A DNA stretch of 64,000 nt from Plantago elongata (lineage: Eukaryota; Streptophyta; Magnoliopsida; Lamiales; Plantaginaceae), in contig JAYMSP010000139.1 of NCBI GenBank assembly GCA_036897095.1, forward strand, positions 1 to 64,000, given 5' to 3'. Positions 11,881 to 22,666 of this stretch are shown piece after piece. The notes under the pieces are model-generated. The model had not been told where the DNA came from. It searched no databases and worked only from the letters and a program-made list of their open reading frames with translations. Made by a program: the position numbers and the translations under genes. Position 1 is the stretch's first letter, and each line of letters begins with the position of its first letter.

Positions 11881-12528
11881 TGATACACCGCTTAGTGCGG
11901 TGTCTACATTATGTTTCATGAGATATTAGTGTTTTGGATGGGTAAATGTAAAAAAAATCTACACATTTGTGTAAACAAGTTATTTTAGAAAGTAGCGGAA
12001 TTTTGTTGGATAAGTTGGCTTAGACCTACTTAAAATGAGTAATTTGTATGTAAATGTAGATTTTTTTACTATTCCTTATAAGGTGTGAAGTGCATTCAAC
12101 ATCTAGTAGTTTAAGGGGTTATACGAGATAGTTATAATCGCAAATATATAATTATCCATCATATAGTAATATTTTAAAAAGAATGACGCAATACAAATAC
12201 TTATGTCCAAAAATGAAATACATATGCATGGAAGCCTTCGGTCTTGTTAATGGGTGCAATACACACTCAAAAACCAAAATCTAAAACTATCCAAAAAATT
12301 ATTTACATCATCTAAACAATTAAAGTTTGGTTTCTTTGTCTGAACCAATCAACAACCACAACATTCACCTAAACTGATACGATCACTATGTTTTAAAGTG
12401 TTTTCAATTTTCTTAGAAAAATATCTTGGATTGCATCTGTATAAACTCTGAAGGAGTATTGCTTATGGCGTGAGGTTGTGAGCAGAGAAAATTTGAAATA
12501 ACATTTAGCCAGTTGATGGAGAATAGTG

Positions 12529-12725
12529 AAGAAGTGCTAAATAAAGTGTAATAGTGAACGACAATTTAACGAGTTAAATGACACTTTGACATGATAATTG
12601 AAGACCTATTATATTGTTGTAGAATCGAGAAGAAGTGTTAAATAAATTGTAAATTTAAAACGTCACTTTTACAAGTATAATGACACTTTAACATGACAAT
12701 AAAATACTTATTATATTGTTTAAAA
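12529..12725. repeat. Imperfect tandem duplication, unit about 100 bp
   Basis: Two diverged copies begin at about 12529 (GAAGAAGTGCTAAATAAAGT) and 12628 (AGAAGAAGTGTTAAATAAAT). Both run through ATGACACTTT.ACATGA and end at a TATTATATTGTT motif. The copies differ at many sites, so the duplication is not recent. No coding potential is seen. Confidence 0.55.
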
Positions 12726-13165
12726 AAGATTTAAAAAATATATTTTAAAATATACATTTTTATTACATATTAAGAAAAACCTATTTTACACACACATGCT
12801 TCTAGATAAAAAAAAAAATTCCCATATCTTTAAAGAGAGTTGTTTCTGCACGAACGGAAGGAGTGTTCTTTTTTATTTAAAATATATATATATGAAGTTG
12901 TCTAAATTCATTTCGATTCAACCTCATTAGATAATTTAAGTTCATCGTCAGTCGAATTTAATAACATAAAATGAGACATTGAGCTCTACTCCGAACTTAA
13001 CTTACATTACATACTTACGATTCAAGAAAGGTGAATTCACAAACAGAACTCATAGTTTACAAAAGCAAGAGACAAACAGAACTCTCATTGTTATCAAACC
13101 ACCATTGCGCAAAGGAATCGCAAAAAACATTGCGCAATTGAAGCGCAAATTTACAAATTCTGAGG

Positions 13166-14140
13166 TTATATATCGCAAGAGATGCTTACATTTATGATCG
13201 CCTTCACTACCTCATGAAGAACCGCCTCGTCGTCGCCATATTCCCAGTTCGTATCTTCAAATCCATCATCAAATACTCCGTCCACCGGGATATCCATAAA
13301 CATGAAGGAAACTCTCCTCAACATGTATCCAGTCCTTGGCAAATGCAACTCATTACACCATCCACTTCCCAGTTCCCCTGGATAGTACTCTCTTGGATGT
13401 TCGTCGTAATGTATCAGTTGTCTTCTCCACTCACAAATTTGTTCTGCCTCAATCACGAACGTCCCATGTCTATGAGTATCTGCACAAGTCACCCTCCGAA
13501 GAGAATCATGAGATTTCACAACTGAAAATATGAGGAACAGCCATTCTGTGCAAGATATGAGAGCATACAAGCTATCATCTTGCGACGTATCTATAGTAGA
13601 TAACATATGTTCTTCCTCTTCTTCGACTGGTTCCTCTTCATCAGCCAGCTTGTACATTGAAGTTGGGTTTATGGCAACCAAGCCTGTCACGACAGGCTCA
13701 CGACTATCCAGTTTTCCCTTCCACTTGAGAAATGGTGAAGCACATGGGCTTCTTGGACATGGAGACTCTATATCAATAGATTCAACTTCCCGAAACTTCC
13801 TGAGAAACGCTATTATCTTCACAATCTTTCGAGCTGATGATGGATCGATAGGCCAGAAGGTTTCGTCATCATTGAAGTAGAGTACCTCATGTGTAACCTG
13901 AAGGAAATCGGAATACAGCTCAAACGAGTCGGCATCAATTTCGGGGAGCCTCAGAGAAACCGATTTAATCATGAATATGAAGGAGGCAAAGCGCTTGCTA
14001 ACAAGTGTGCAGTTGCATAACATCTTTGCGTCATTTATCTTGCTCACTATGTTTAATACCACATCATCAGGCAAGTAATCCAAAAAATTAACTCCCGTAC
14101 CATCTTCGAACTCGTTGATCCTCACATTCGACATTTCCAC
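13166..14140 (-). CDS. F-box protein, AUF1/At5g46170-like
   Basis: A single exon of 324 aa. Residues ~19-60 form an F-box (FLDYLPDDVVLNIVSKINDA then LCNCTLVSKRFASFIFMIKS), close in spacing to the plant F-box group that includes AUF1 (I-DAK-LC-SLVSKRF). Such proteins join an SCF ubiquitin ligase through SKP1/ASK. The rest has no leucine-rich or kelch repeats. It has an acidic run (EEEPVEEEEEHM, ~170-182) and a C-terminal block with LPRTGYMLRRVSFMFMDIP and an acidic FDDGFEDTNWEYGDDEA, like the substrate region of the AUF type. The start ATG at 14140 is followed directly by MEMSNVR. An upstream 5' UTR intron is possible but not proven. The target is unknown. Confidence 0.75.
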   Translation of the reverse strand: MEMSNVRINEFEDGTGVNFLDYLPDDVVLNIVSKINDAKMLCNCTLVSKRFASFIFMIKSVSLRLPEIDADSFELYSDFLQVTHEVLYFNDDETFWPIDPSSARKIVKIIAFLRKFREVESIDIESPCPRSPCASPFLKWKGKLDSREPVVTGLVAINPTSMYKLADEEEPVEEEEEHMLSTIDTSQDDSLYALISCTEWLFLIFSVVKSHDSLRRVTCADTHRHGTFVIEAEQICEWRRQLIHYDEHPREYYPGELGSGWCNELHLPRTGYMLRRVSFMFMDIPVDGVFDDGFEDTNWEYGDDEAVLHEVVKAIINVSISCDI

Positions 14141-15210
14141 GCCTTAAAAATGCTGCATAAAAAAACATAACAAAATCGATGCGTCTGGTTAGGTCATAGA
14201 CATAACAAAAAACATAAACAAAACAGTATCATTCAAACTATTTTCAACAATTAATATGTGAATCTGAATCAACAACTTATCTAGTCACAATAATGGAGAG
14301 ATCTAAATGAGTATACTTGGAAATAATAGATTTGGTGAATCTATCGCATGACTTTGGTTTTATATGAAATGCACTTAAAAATTCTTTACGGGTAATCAAA
14401 CTGAAATTTCATATGAAACTATTAAAAAACTGAAGTGGCGTCAATCAATCAGTACCTTACAAATTTGCAGAGCTTTGTCAGTGAAATCCGATCTCCTTCA
14501 ACTTCAACAGGTAGTCCTTTATGTGATTCCAAATGTGAAAGAAAATGAAACTCTTCAAAGAAATGATCGAGTGAAGCGTTTCTTGATTTGATTTGAAATC
14601 TAGAAATATTGTGAGATAAATTAATTCGGTGTATTAGATGACGTCGAGATAAAACTCACAGACAAACGACTTTTATAGTATATATTCCGTAGGTTTCTTT
14701 TTCTCAATTTTCGTATGTATTAAATTTCTACGTTTTTTGTTATTATAATGGTAATGTTGCCTCTTTTCATGCTTTTTATAAATGTGATGTTCTAAATCCT
14801 TTCGTAGAAAACCGAGCTACAAGATAGTACTTAAAGTGAGTTGGAGGACATACATGCATGAAATGAGAGAAATTGTAATGGTCGGAAAAGGAAGTTAGGA
14901 AGAAAAGGAGGACTCACAATTGCAATTATTCAAAATTTAGTACTAACTACTAAGTGTACTTGTGAAATTTCAAATTCTTCATGAAAGAAAGGACCCATAC
15001 ATTTCACATGTATGTGCTGCTGCGTATTTATGTCGAAAGTGCAAACATACCATGTCCAAGCATGGAATAAACCGTCATCCACCTAATAGTTAACTTACAA
15101 CTCAAAATGTCACATTTTACTACAAAGATCAGATAGTGTTTCTCCACACATCATACAGACTGAACAGAAGAAAACTTAAAAGCATGTAAGTGAAACAACC
15201 CCATGACTAC
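14141..15210. other. Spacer between the F-box gene and PV42
   Basis: No gene was recognised. It should hold the F-box gene promoter and 5' leader (both flanking genes are on the minus strand) and the PV42 3' UTR. It is AT-rich with no strong repeats. Confidence 0.5.
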
Positions 15211-17801
15211 CTAGCCATGTCCGGAAAGTAACCAAGATCGAGCCGCTCTTATTATATCAGTTAAAGATACAAGTCCAGTAAGCAAGCCTGCACCCTCTAC
15301 AACCCAGACCCTGTGCACGTGGTTGTCGAGACATTTGTCCACCACTTCTCCCAAGGTTGATTCCAGTCGACAAGTGACGAGTTCCCTAGTGGAAGTTCTC
15401 AACCCGGAGGCCTCGTGATGTGGAGTGGCTGAGCACTTCTCAATGAAGTCAACAGTACTCATGTTCAAGCAAGATTGCAGCTGCGATATTGGGCATCCAC
15501 GTAGATCCGTGGCTGAAAATGACCCAACAAGCTTCCGGTTTTTCCCCTGAAATCAAAAGGCATATTAGAAATACAGAGGAGATATTTCAGCTTCTAAACA
15601 GAGGAACATACATTTATAAGATTCCCATGCTCAGTCTCAAGGACACCCAATTCAACAATCGGCACAGCATTGAGTGCAGCAGAGTTCATGCACTTTATAG
15701 CGTCAATAACTCGGATTTTATCTGTGACACCGAAAACAGTACTGCCCACTACACCTAGGTCTTCCACCTGGCGTGACAGGATGCCTTTAAGCTCAGATTC
15801 ATGCGCCTTGAGGAACTTGAGAAGGTCCATTTGCGTAAGCATACGATAGCTCGAGGCAGATTCCGTGAGTTCAACTCCAGATACATTTTCATCGTGACTG
15901 TCTACCGGAACTAAAGCTCGATGAATCCCTTTGCTAAATACTTCCATACAGTCAGGTATACTGCATTGCACAGTACAACAATTAGTAAATTACGTAATAC
16001 TGATGCCTACTAAATTATTGATGATCCACAGAGGTTCGGAGTGCAAGGGTCGACTGCCAAAAGGAAGGGTTTTTTACCTATAGACAGCATTCTAAAATGG
16101 AGATTGATTTCTGAGTCTATCTCAGTTGTTCCACTCAGACTCAATAGATACATGTAACAGCCAATGTATTTAGTAGTAATAGAAGATATAGTGTTGTTTT
16201 TTGAGTCGAGCCTTACCGAGGGCTCGGCTCGGTTCGGTAAATCTCGACTCGGCTCGGCTCGATAAGATTTTTCGAACGGAGCTCAAGCTCGATTTTATAC
16301 TCGTTTCATTATCGCTCAGCTCGGCTCGGTAAAGCTCGTTAAGAGTAATTATTTTAATAAATTATAGTTTGTCATGCATATTTTTAATATTTTTATAGAT
16401 AAAGATCGTATATTTTCGAGTTCGAGTTCGAGCTCGTTACGTGTTACTCGAGCTCGAGCTCGTTTTTTTTGTTCGTTTTGTAAACGAGCCGAACTGAAGC
16501 CGGTTGAGTTCAAGCTCGAGCTCGAGTATCAAAATACTCGACTCGGCTCAAAAAACCGCACTAAGAAGATAGATACAAAAACTTGTACATGTCGACTTAT
16601 ACTCTAGTAGTGATTCGCAATTTCACTTAGGGAAGGACAACAACAAGGTAAATTTCTAGCTAATTGTTCGGCAAGCTCCTAGGATGTTTATTGATCAGAG
16701 GCTTCTCAATCCACATATCATACAAGCCGTATTTGCTCCGGGATTGGCGTGCCTTATATTGCACGAGACATATGGTAAAACCACCAAATTGGTTATCCCT
16801 AAAAATATTATACTCGCATTGCCAGTTGACACATCTCATCTAAACCTCAACCTCAGACATTCGAAAGGTGTTAGTTCTCTAATAAGAACATAATATGAAA
16901 CCGGAAACAGAACATAAACCAGGCATTTTACACCTAAACTTTGACCAACCTTGCCATATTTCTCCATAAATCCTTCTTTATGAGACGAAATTAAGAGGTA
17001 AAGCAATAGAAGGGGTATTCTGCATAAATTTATAGATGTGAAACTTCAAGTGAAAAGCACAGTAGGATACTTTTTTTTTTTTTTTAATAAAGAGAGCCTA
17101 AGCTCTCGGATTTTTTATATATATTGGAATCATGGCGGTTTGATGGAAAGCACAGTAGGATACTAGTTCATCTTCAGGGGATTTTCCTCATTTTGAGTTT
17201 TGCAGCCTAACATTTTTCATTTTGACTACAACTCAATCTTAAATCAGAGGGTCTCGATATAACACTACCCATCAGATATAATCAAAAGTACATCCACCCA
17301 ATGAACAGAAGCAAATCATGAAACACATAATATGCACAATAACAAAGATTTACTTAACATCAACCTGGTATTGCAGCTGATAGTCCACAAGCTGAGACTC
17401 TCCAAACAATGGCCAATAATCGCCGAAACCTGAACATGCATCTTCTTCTCCATATCCATACCACCATCAGCCTCCTCATCAGCAATATGAGCCAACACAT
17501 CAAGCATAGTAATCATCCCTATATAATGCTTCCTCACCACACCCGTTTGCTTATCCGACTCCAATATCATCGACCCACCCGCCCCAATCCAGTGACCCGG
17601 TGGCGCCGCAACCGGAACCGCCCCGATTCGGTTCGCAATGAGAGTGTTGACAGTGTCGGCTAATGAAGCAGTGTACGGCACCTCTATGAGCCGTTTCTTG
17701 TCTTGTATGAGCTCTCCCACTTTCTTGTCCTTGAGCCTTATTGGTTGTTGCTGGTCATGGTGTGGGAGTGTAGATGAGATTGCAATTGATGGTGATTGCA
17801 T
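15211..17801 (-). CDS. PV42: SnRK1 regulatory subunit gamma-like PV42 (four-CBS-domain protein)
   Basis: Three exons: 17365-17801, 15612-15960 and 15211-15546, giving 373 aa. The protein is built from CBS motifs: KRLIEVPYTASLADTVNTLI with AVPVAAPPGHWIGAGGSMIL, then DCMEVFSKGIHRALVPVDSH with RMLTQMDLLKFL, then IRVIDAIKCMNSAALNAVPI with LVGSFSATDLRG, and finally STLGEVVDKC with HRVWVVEGAG and GLVSLTDIIRAA. This is the PV42 type, not KING1, whose sequence is quite different. PV42 proteins are described as SnRK1 gamma-like subunits active in reproductive development. In Arabidopsis PV42b (At1g80090) neighbours AHP6 (At1g80100), and an AHP6-like gene lies 12 kb away here. The first intron (1.4 kb) holds two transposon insertions with target duplications. 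Confidence 0.85.
16189..16563. mobile_element. hAT-like MITE with 8-bp target duplication, in PV42 intron 1
   Basis: The 375-bp element begins TAGTGTTGTTTTTTGAG. Its other end, read on the opposite strand, begins TAGTGCGGTTTTTTGAG, so the ends form an inverted repeat with two mismatches in 17. It is flanked on both sides by the perfect 8-bp direct repeat AGAAGATA (16181-16188 and 16564-16571), the target length of hAT elements. The interior is packed with self-complementary GAGCTCGAGCTCG and CGGCTCGGCTCG strings and has no transposase, so it is non-autonomous. The exact target duplication suggests a fairly recent insertion. Confidence 0.8.
17054..17163 (-). mobile_element. Short poly(A) retroposon with 17-bp target duplication, in PV42 intron 1
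   Basis: A 76-bp insert (17071-17146) is bounded by two identical 17-bp copies of AAAGCACAGTAGGATAC (17054-17070 and 17147-17163). One end of the insert is a run of 15 T, which is a poly(A) tail when read on the minus strand. Just before it comes GAGAGCTTAGGCTCTC, a small hairpin. Long variable target duplications plus a poly(A) tail are the signature of LINE-driven retroposition, so this is a SINE or a 5'-truncated LINE end. Confidence 0.72.
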
Positions 17802-19693
17802 CGTGGTTGGTTTACTGGTTAATTTTAGTTGGTGATTTTGGGTTCTGTGTGTGTTAATAGGTTATGCAAATGCAAGTGAAAGATGTGTGTTTTCAAGTTT
17901 CGGAAATGGAGTTTTGTAGTGAATGGTTTTGATTGTACGTGTCGATGTTTGAGGTCGACTGCCATTTGCGGTTTGACACGTTCTGAGAGTCTCGAGCTCT
18001 GTTCCCCTTTGTCTGACGAGAAGATATGTACAACACTCCTTCCATTCCACTTGCAACATGGTCGGTGCGGGATTGTACCTTTGGATAAACATGGGGTTAT
18101 TATAAAAAAATCTCTCGCCCGATTACAATTATCCGTGAATTCATATACTAAATTTTAGTGTTTTCAAATGTTGAAATTGAAACGTCTTAAAATTTTAGTA
18201 AAAAGTTAAATTGAAAACTTTATAGTAGTGTTTGTTTTTAAATTTAAATTTAAAAAATTCAATTTCAATTGAATTTTTATATTGTTTTCATAATAATTTG
18301 TATGTTTTTTTTACATTGTCCCCACATATTAATACCATTTACGGGATACCATTAGATCTTCAATAACGTTTCACGTTAAACTTTTTCGATTTTGAATTGA
18401 GCATCATAAAACAATTACAAATATTTCGGTGTTCATTACTCACATGTAATTATCAATATGTCAATCATTCGAACATTTGCTCCAGAACAAAGTATATTTA
18501 CTTTGAATTTCACATGTTATTGATATGAATATTATCGGTTATACGCGGCAAAAGCTTAAAGATTGTAAAACAAGTAGTTGGGCGGTTGGGCCAAATTCAA
18601 CACTTGTGCAATATTATCCGATTCACTAAAGTGAAATCATCAATTGGGCCAAGTCCAACCCAATTTGATCTCGAATATTACTTATGGACTTGGGCTTCGG
18701 AGAGCGGATCGATTTTATGCTGTCAAATCAGGCACAAGCTACTTGATTTCTGAACTTATTTTCCGGCTAGTCAAAGTATCCAACGTCGTCGTTTCAGTCC
18801 CATCTCTTCAGGTAAATTTTGCCCTAATTTTGAATTTCATTTACCCAATTGAGCTACCGGAATACGTTGATGAACTCAAAGGTTGATTCATAGACACATG
18901 ATCCTGCAATTGATTTTTTATTGCTCGTCTGGTTGTAACTTTGTATCCAATTTGAAGTTGCTTGCTGATTTGTTTTCTCAATCAAAACGTCGATTTCTTA
19001 GTTTATTTGCAACTACGATGATAAGCCAGTAACATATATGATAAATAGAATTTAATTCTAGCTTCTTCTATTCATTCATGTTACACTAGGTTAGAATTTA
19101 GAAACAACAGCTTTTGGTTTTTAGTACATTATTTGATTGCAGAGTAAGGTGATTCTTCGTAAATGCACATTGTCAATCCATAAGTAAACCCAGATAGAAA
19201 CAGTGGAAGTAACTTTTGCGAGTGACCTTAAATATACTAGGTACTAAACTGTAATGCCACTGCTGACTCGTTGGAAATGAAGGAAGGCGTGTATGAGTAG
19301 ATACGAACTTGATCGAAGAAGGATCGTACTTCAAGTCTTGTATAAGAGTTTGCATAGTTGTTATCTGGTTGGATCAAAACAGTGTTTTTAGATATGCTAA
19401 TTTGTCTGATTTAGGGGAGGGGAGATGAGTTGTTATTGTTTACATTAGGTCGTTACTTGTTATGTCTTGCTTGCTTCTCCTTGCAGTTGCAAATTTATGA
19501 ATTCATGATAGTAACAATTTCAATTGTGAGATGTTTACGCATTAACTTTGAAATTCTATGCTGATTGCTGATTATTTTTTCATTAGCAAGGGGTTTACTC
19601 GATTTAATCCTGTAAGCATCTACTGTTCTCACCATAAGCTGCCTTTACCAGAATAACTCGTAGTTCTTGCATTAAGAGGCCGTTAGTAGAGGA
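17802..19693. other. Spacer between PV42 and COX19 (divergent promoters)
   Basis: The PV42 5' leader and promoter are on the left and the COX19 upstream region on the right. A splice-donor-like CTTCAG|GTAAAT at about 18810 lies before COX19, so the COX19 transcript may have an untranslated first exon near 18.7-18.8 kb and a leader intron. This is an inference from sequence only. Confidence 0.4.
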
Positions 19694-19987
19694 ATGAGTG
19701 CAGGGGGAGCGTTTGGTGGAAACAGAGGGGTAAGACCAGTGCCACCGGAGAAAGGAGTATTCCCTTTGGACCATATGCATCTTTGTGACTTGCAGAAGAA
19801 AGACTATATTAGTTGTTTGAAGTCAACCGGCCACAAATCTGAAACATGCAGAGACTTCTCTAAGAAGTACCTGGAATGTCGTATGAGCAAGAATTTGATG
19901 GCAAAGCAGGACATGTCAGAACTTGGATTTGAAACGAATGGCGACTTGCAGTCTTTGCCAGATGTGAGTGGAAGAATCAATAATTAA
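19694..19987 (+). CDS. COX19: COX19-like twin CX9C protein (mitochondrial copper/COX assembly)
   Basis: A single coding exon of 97 aa. The first ~30 residues (MSAGGAFGGNRGVRPVPPEK, GVFPLDHMH) match plant COX19. The twin CX9C motif of the CHCH fold is exact: Cys31-X9-Cys41 and Cys52-X9-Cys62, followed by MSKNLMAKQDMSELGF, the family's conserved tail. COX19 acts in the mitochondrial intermembrane space, where Mia40 oxidises the four cysteines, and helps deliver copper to cytochrome c oxidase. The length matches the family. The start ATG at 19694 opens the conserved N terminus. Confidence 0.93.
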   Translation: MSAGGAFGGNRGVRPVPPEKGVFPLDHMHLCDLQKKDYISCLKSTGHKSETCRDFSKKYLECRMSKNLMAKQDMSELGFETNGDLQSLPDVSGRINN

Positions 19988-22666
19988 CTGGAATTTGAAT
20001 TAGATTTTATTGTACACAGATAAACACGCTCCTTCTCATTTAACACAGTTTCCATATGAATATGTGCTCTCCTAGTTGAATGCTCATCGCCCTATCAGTT
20101 TTGATCATCTACTCTAGTTTCTACGTAAATGCACATTTCAGTCTGTTTACTTAAGGTTGAATGTAAGTCCAGAAGGACGAGATCTTGATTCCTGGTTCCA
20201 ATAATGAAATGGTCTTTTTTTGCATCTGATAGCATGTTTTACCTTACAGAAATTATGTGGTAATCTTAATCTCAATCTATTTAATTTCTGTTGATAATGT
20301 GATCTATGTACGTATGCGAAAATCAGATTAGCACCTTCGATGATGAATGGGGGTGTATATAAAAATGATGAATGGTATGGAAACAGATCCTAAGACATCC
20401 ATGCCTCAGGTGGTGAAGTTGGAGTGGGATTTTAAAATGTTAAGTTGCTCGATGTTTAAAAGTTTCTTTTCCAGCTCTATTCTGTGTCTCATTAGACTGC
20501 ACAGAAACCTTATATAGATGATGCAGATCTTAAGAGATTATGGTTCATCTCTGATGTTTCATATGATAGTATATTTTAGTAGTAGATTTAGGATTAAAAC
20601 ATCTTCGAAGTAAAACATTGCATATTTGCATGCATGATTGACTACTCGTGGACAAACCCAAATTAGGTTGAGGAGCAGATGAAAGTGACTTAAGAGTTGA
20701 ATTTCAATATTGGCCCGCCCGTGCTGTCTATACTTCAAGGTCATTGGAGTGGCCTAATAATCCTCATAATTTCATCTTATCCAATTAAAATAAGATGGAA
20801 TCAGTACTTTAAACGGATAGTGTCCGACCCTTATTCGATCCATTAATAGTACAAAAGCATGTGGAAATTTGTTTTTGTAATATCATTTCATGTGTTTTCA
20901 CGACTTTTTTATCGGACCTGGATGCGGTTAGGGTACCCCACCCACTCTTACCTGGTCGAATTGTTTTACAAACAAAAATAACTTTGCATATATTATTGCA
21001 AATTTATCTTTTTTTTTGGTCGAGTAGTTTCAGATTAAGAGCGAGACAGGATCAAATGTGGGTGCCAACCAATTTCGGGTTGAATTGGTGAAGGTGGTCT
21101 TCAGGTTGGGTTTTTGCTCGAGTTTGAATTTGTACAGAATTGTGTAAAAATGATCACGCTTAAAATCAAGAAAATTAAGTAGTCAGACTGATACTAACCT
21201 TCTTTCATATGCGCACAGAGGAAAAATTAAGAGATATTATTAATACCCGGACACCATGTTCATGACCCATCGCCATCCCCAAAGTCTTTCGATTCAATTT
21301 GATTGTTATATTTCAATGTATCCTCCAATGAAGGGTAGAAATTTGAGTATAGGTGTCTCTGAAAACAAGGAGAGATGAGACAGGAAAATGGGTCACACTT
21401 CACCCACCACCATAGACTCATCCTCCTTATTTATTGCTCAAGGGACCCTTCATCTCCAATGACCCATAGTCTCATCCAACATATGCACAGTGCAATAATT
21501 TGACACACCTTTGATATAAGAATCAACCTTTACAACAAGTAATGAAACAAAATGCAAAGCTACAAAATCTCATCTGTCCATCACATGCCTTGCACAGGCA
21601 CTGGAAACTGTGGGTCTTAAAATAAGGCAACTTCAACCATTTTTACAAAGATAATGTCCAAAGATTTCATTACAGTATTTAGGATTCAGCCAAATAAAAA
21701 CACCCGTCTTGTAAAAATCAAACTAGGCCCCAAATACCTTTTGTACTACCATACGTTGGTCCCCAACTTATTATACTCGAGGAGGCCCTACGTACAACGA
21801 TAAAATACTCCTACAAAACAAGTACAAGTTTGAATAAAAGAAACAGAACATGCATATCTCCATCATATACATGTACAAGCACGACCAAAAAAATTATTAG
21901 TCCAGTATTTATGGTTAGGACTGAAAGAAAGAAGAAAATGAAAACAAAGTAAAAGGGACATTTCCCTTAAACCACTCATTCACACGTATCATGTGCATAC
22001 ACACTAGATGTGCTTGTGCACCTCACTCAAATCCACAAGGAAAATTTTACATTTGTGGAGAGCTCACTCATATTGCAATGATGGCAATGACTTGGATCTC
22101 AACACTTCAAATCATCCAACCGAACTCAATTTGTATCTTACTATCTCCGACTTTCGGTATGTCATATTCGATAAAGATACTCGAACACATGATTTGCAGT
22201 CTATTTCATAATTTCAGAGTTTGGCGAGTCCACTAAATGCTCTCAATCTGCCAACCCCATTGATGTAGTAACTTGGTCCCACTCGAGAACCATCAAATGG
22301 CACCTTTGAATTCAATCACTTTTGCCACTCACTCCATTTTGCATGACTCCACTTTAAAAAACAATTCTCACTCACACAAAAAAATAGTCCGCTCCCCCTA
22401 GGGAATCTGCAAAGACATTCATCATGTTTCAATGGATGACATGCCTTTTGCCCACCAATTTTATAAGAAAAAATTCCCAGGCTCTTTTACATATACATAC
22501 ATTATTATCTACCTCTTATCTACATCACTCAATGTCAATCTTTTTATCTCATTACCCTCTGAGAAAAAAATTTGAGGATTCTTGCAAGCTTTGGACCACA
22601 GCACTTTATTTTACTTATTTTTTATTTTAAACTTCTTTTAATCATTTTTAGAACCACCCTCCCCAC
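19988..22666. other. Intergenic spacer between COX19 and cyclin D1
   Basis: 2.7 kb with the two genes convergent. No gene, clear transposon end or RNA gene was recognised. Scattered short open frames have no recognisable protein. Confidence 0.5.

Larger units (their letters stand above)
9800..13165. other. AT-rich intergenic region with decayed repeats
   Basis: No host gene was recognised over 3.3 kb. It contains the ROD1 promoter at the left, very AT-rich DNA at 10.1-11.3 kb, an LTR-like remnant near 11.65-11.88 kb, and an imperfect tandem duplication at 12.53-12.72 kb. Short open frames here look like chance. Confidence 0.55.

Noticed and set aside
17082-17106. A terminator-like hairpin next to a T run
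   Set aside because: This is a nuclear plant intron; the hairpin and T tract belong to a retroposed fragment with a poly(A) tail on the other strand.
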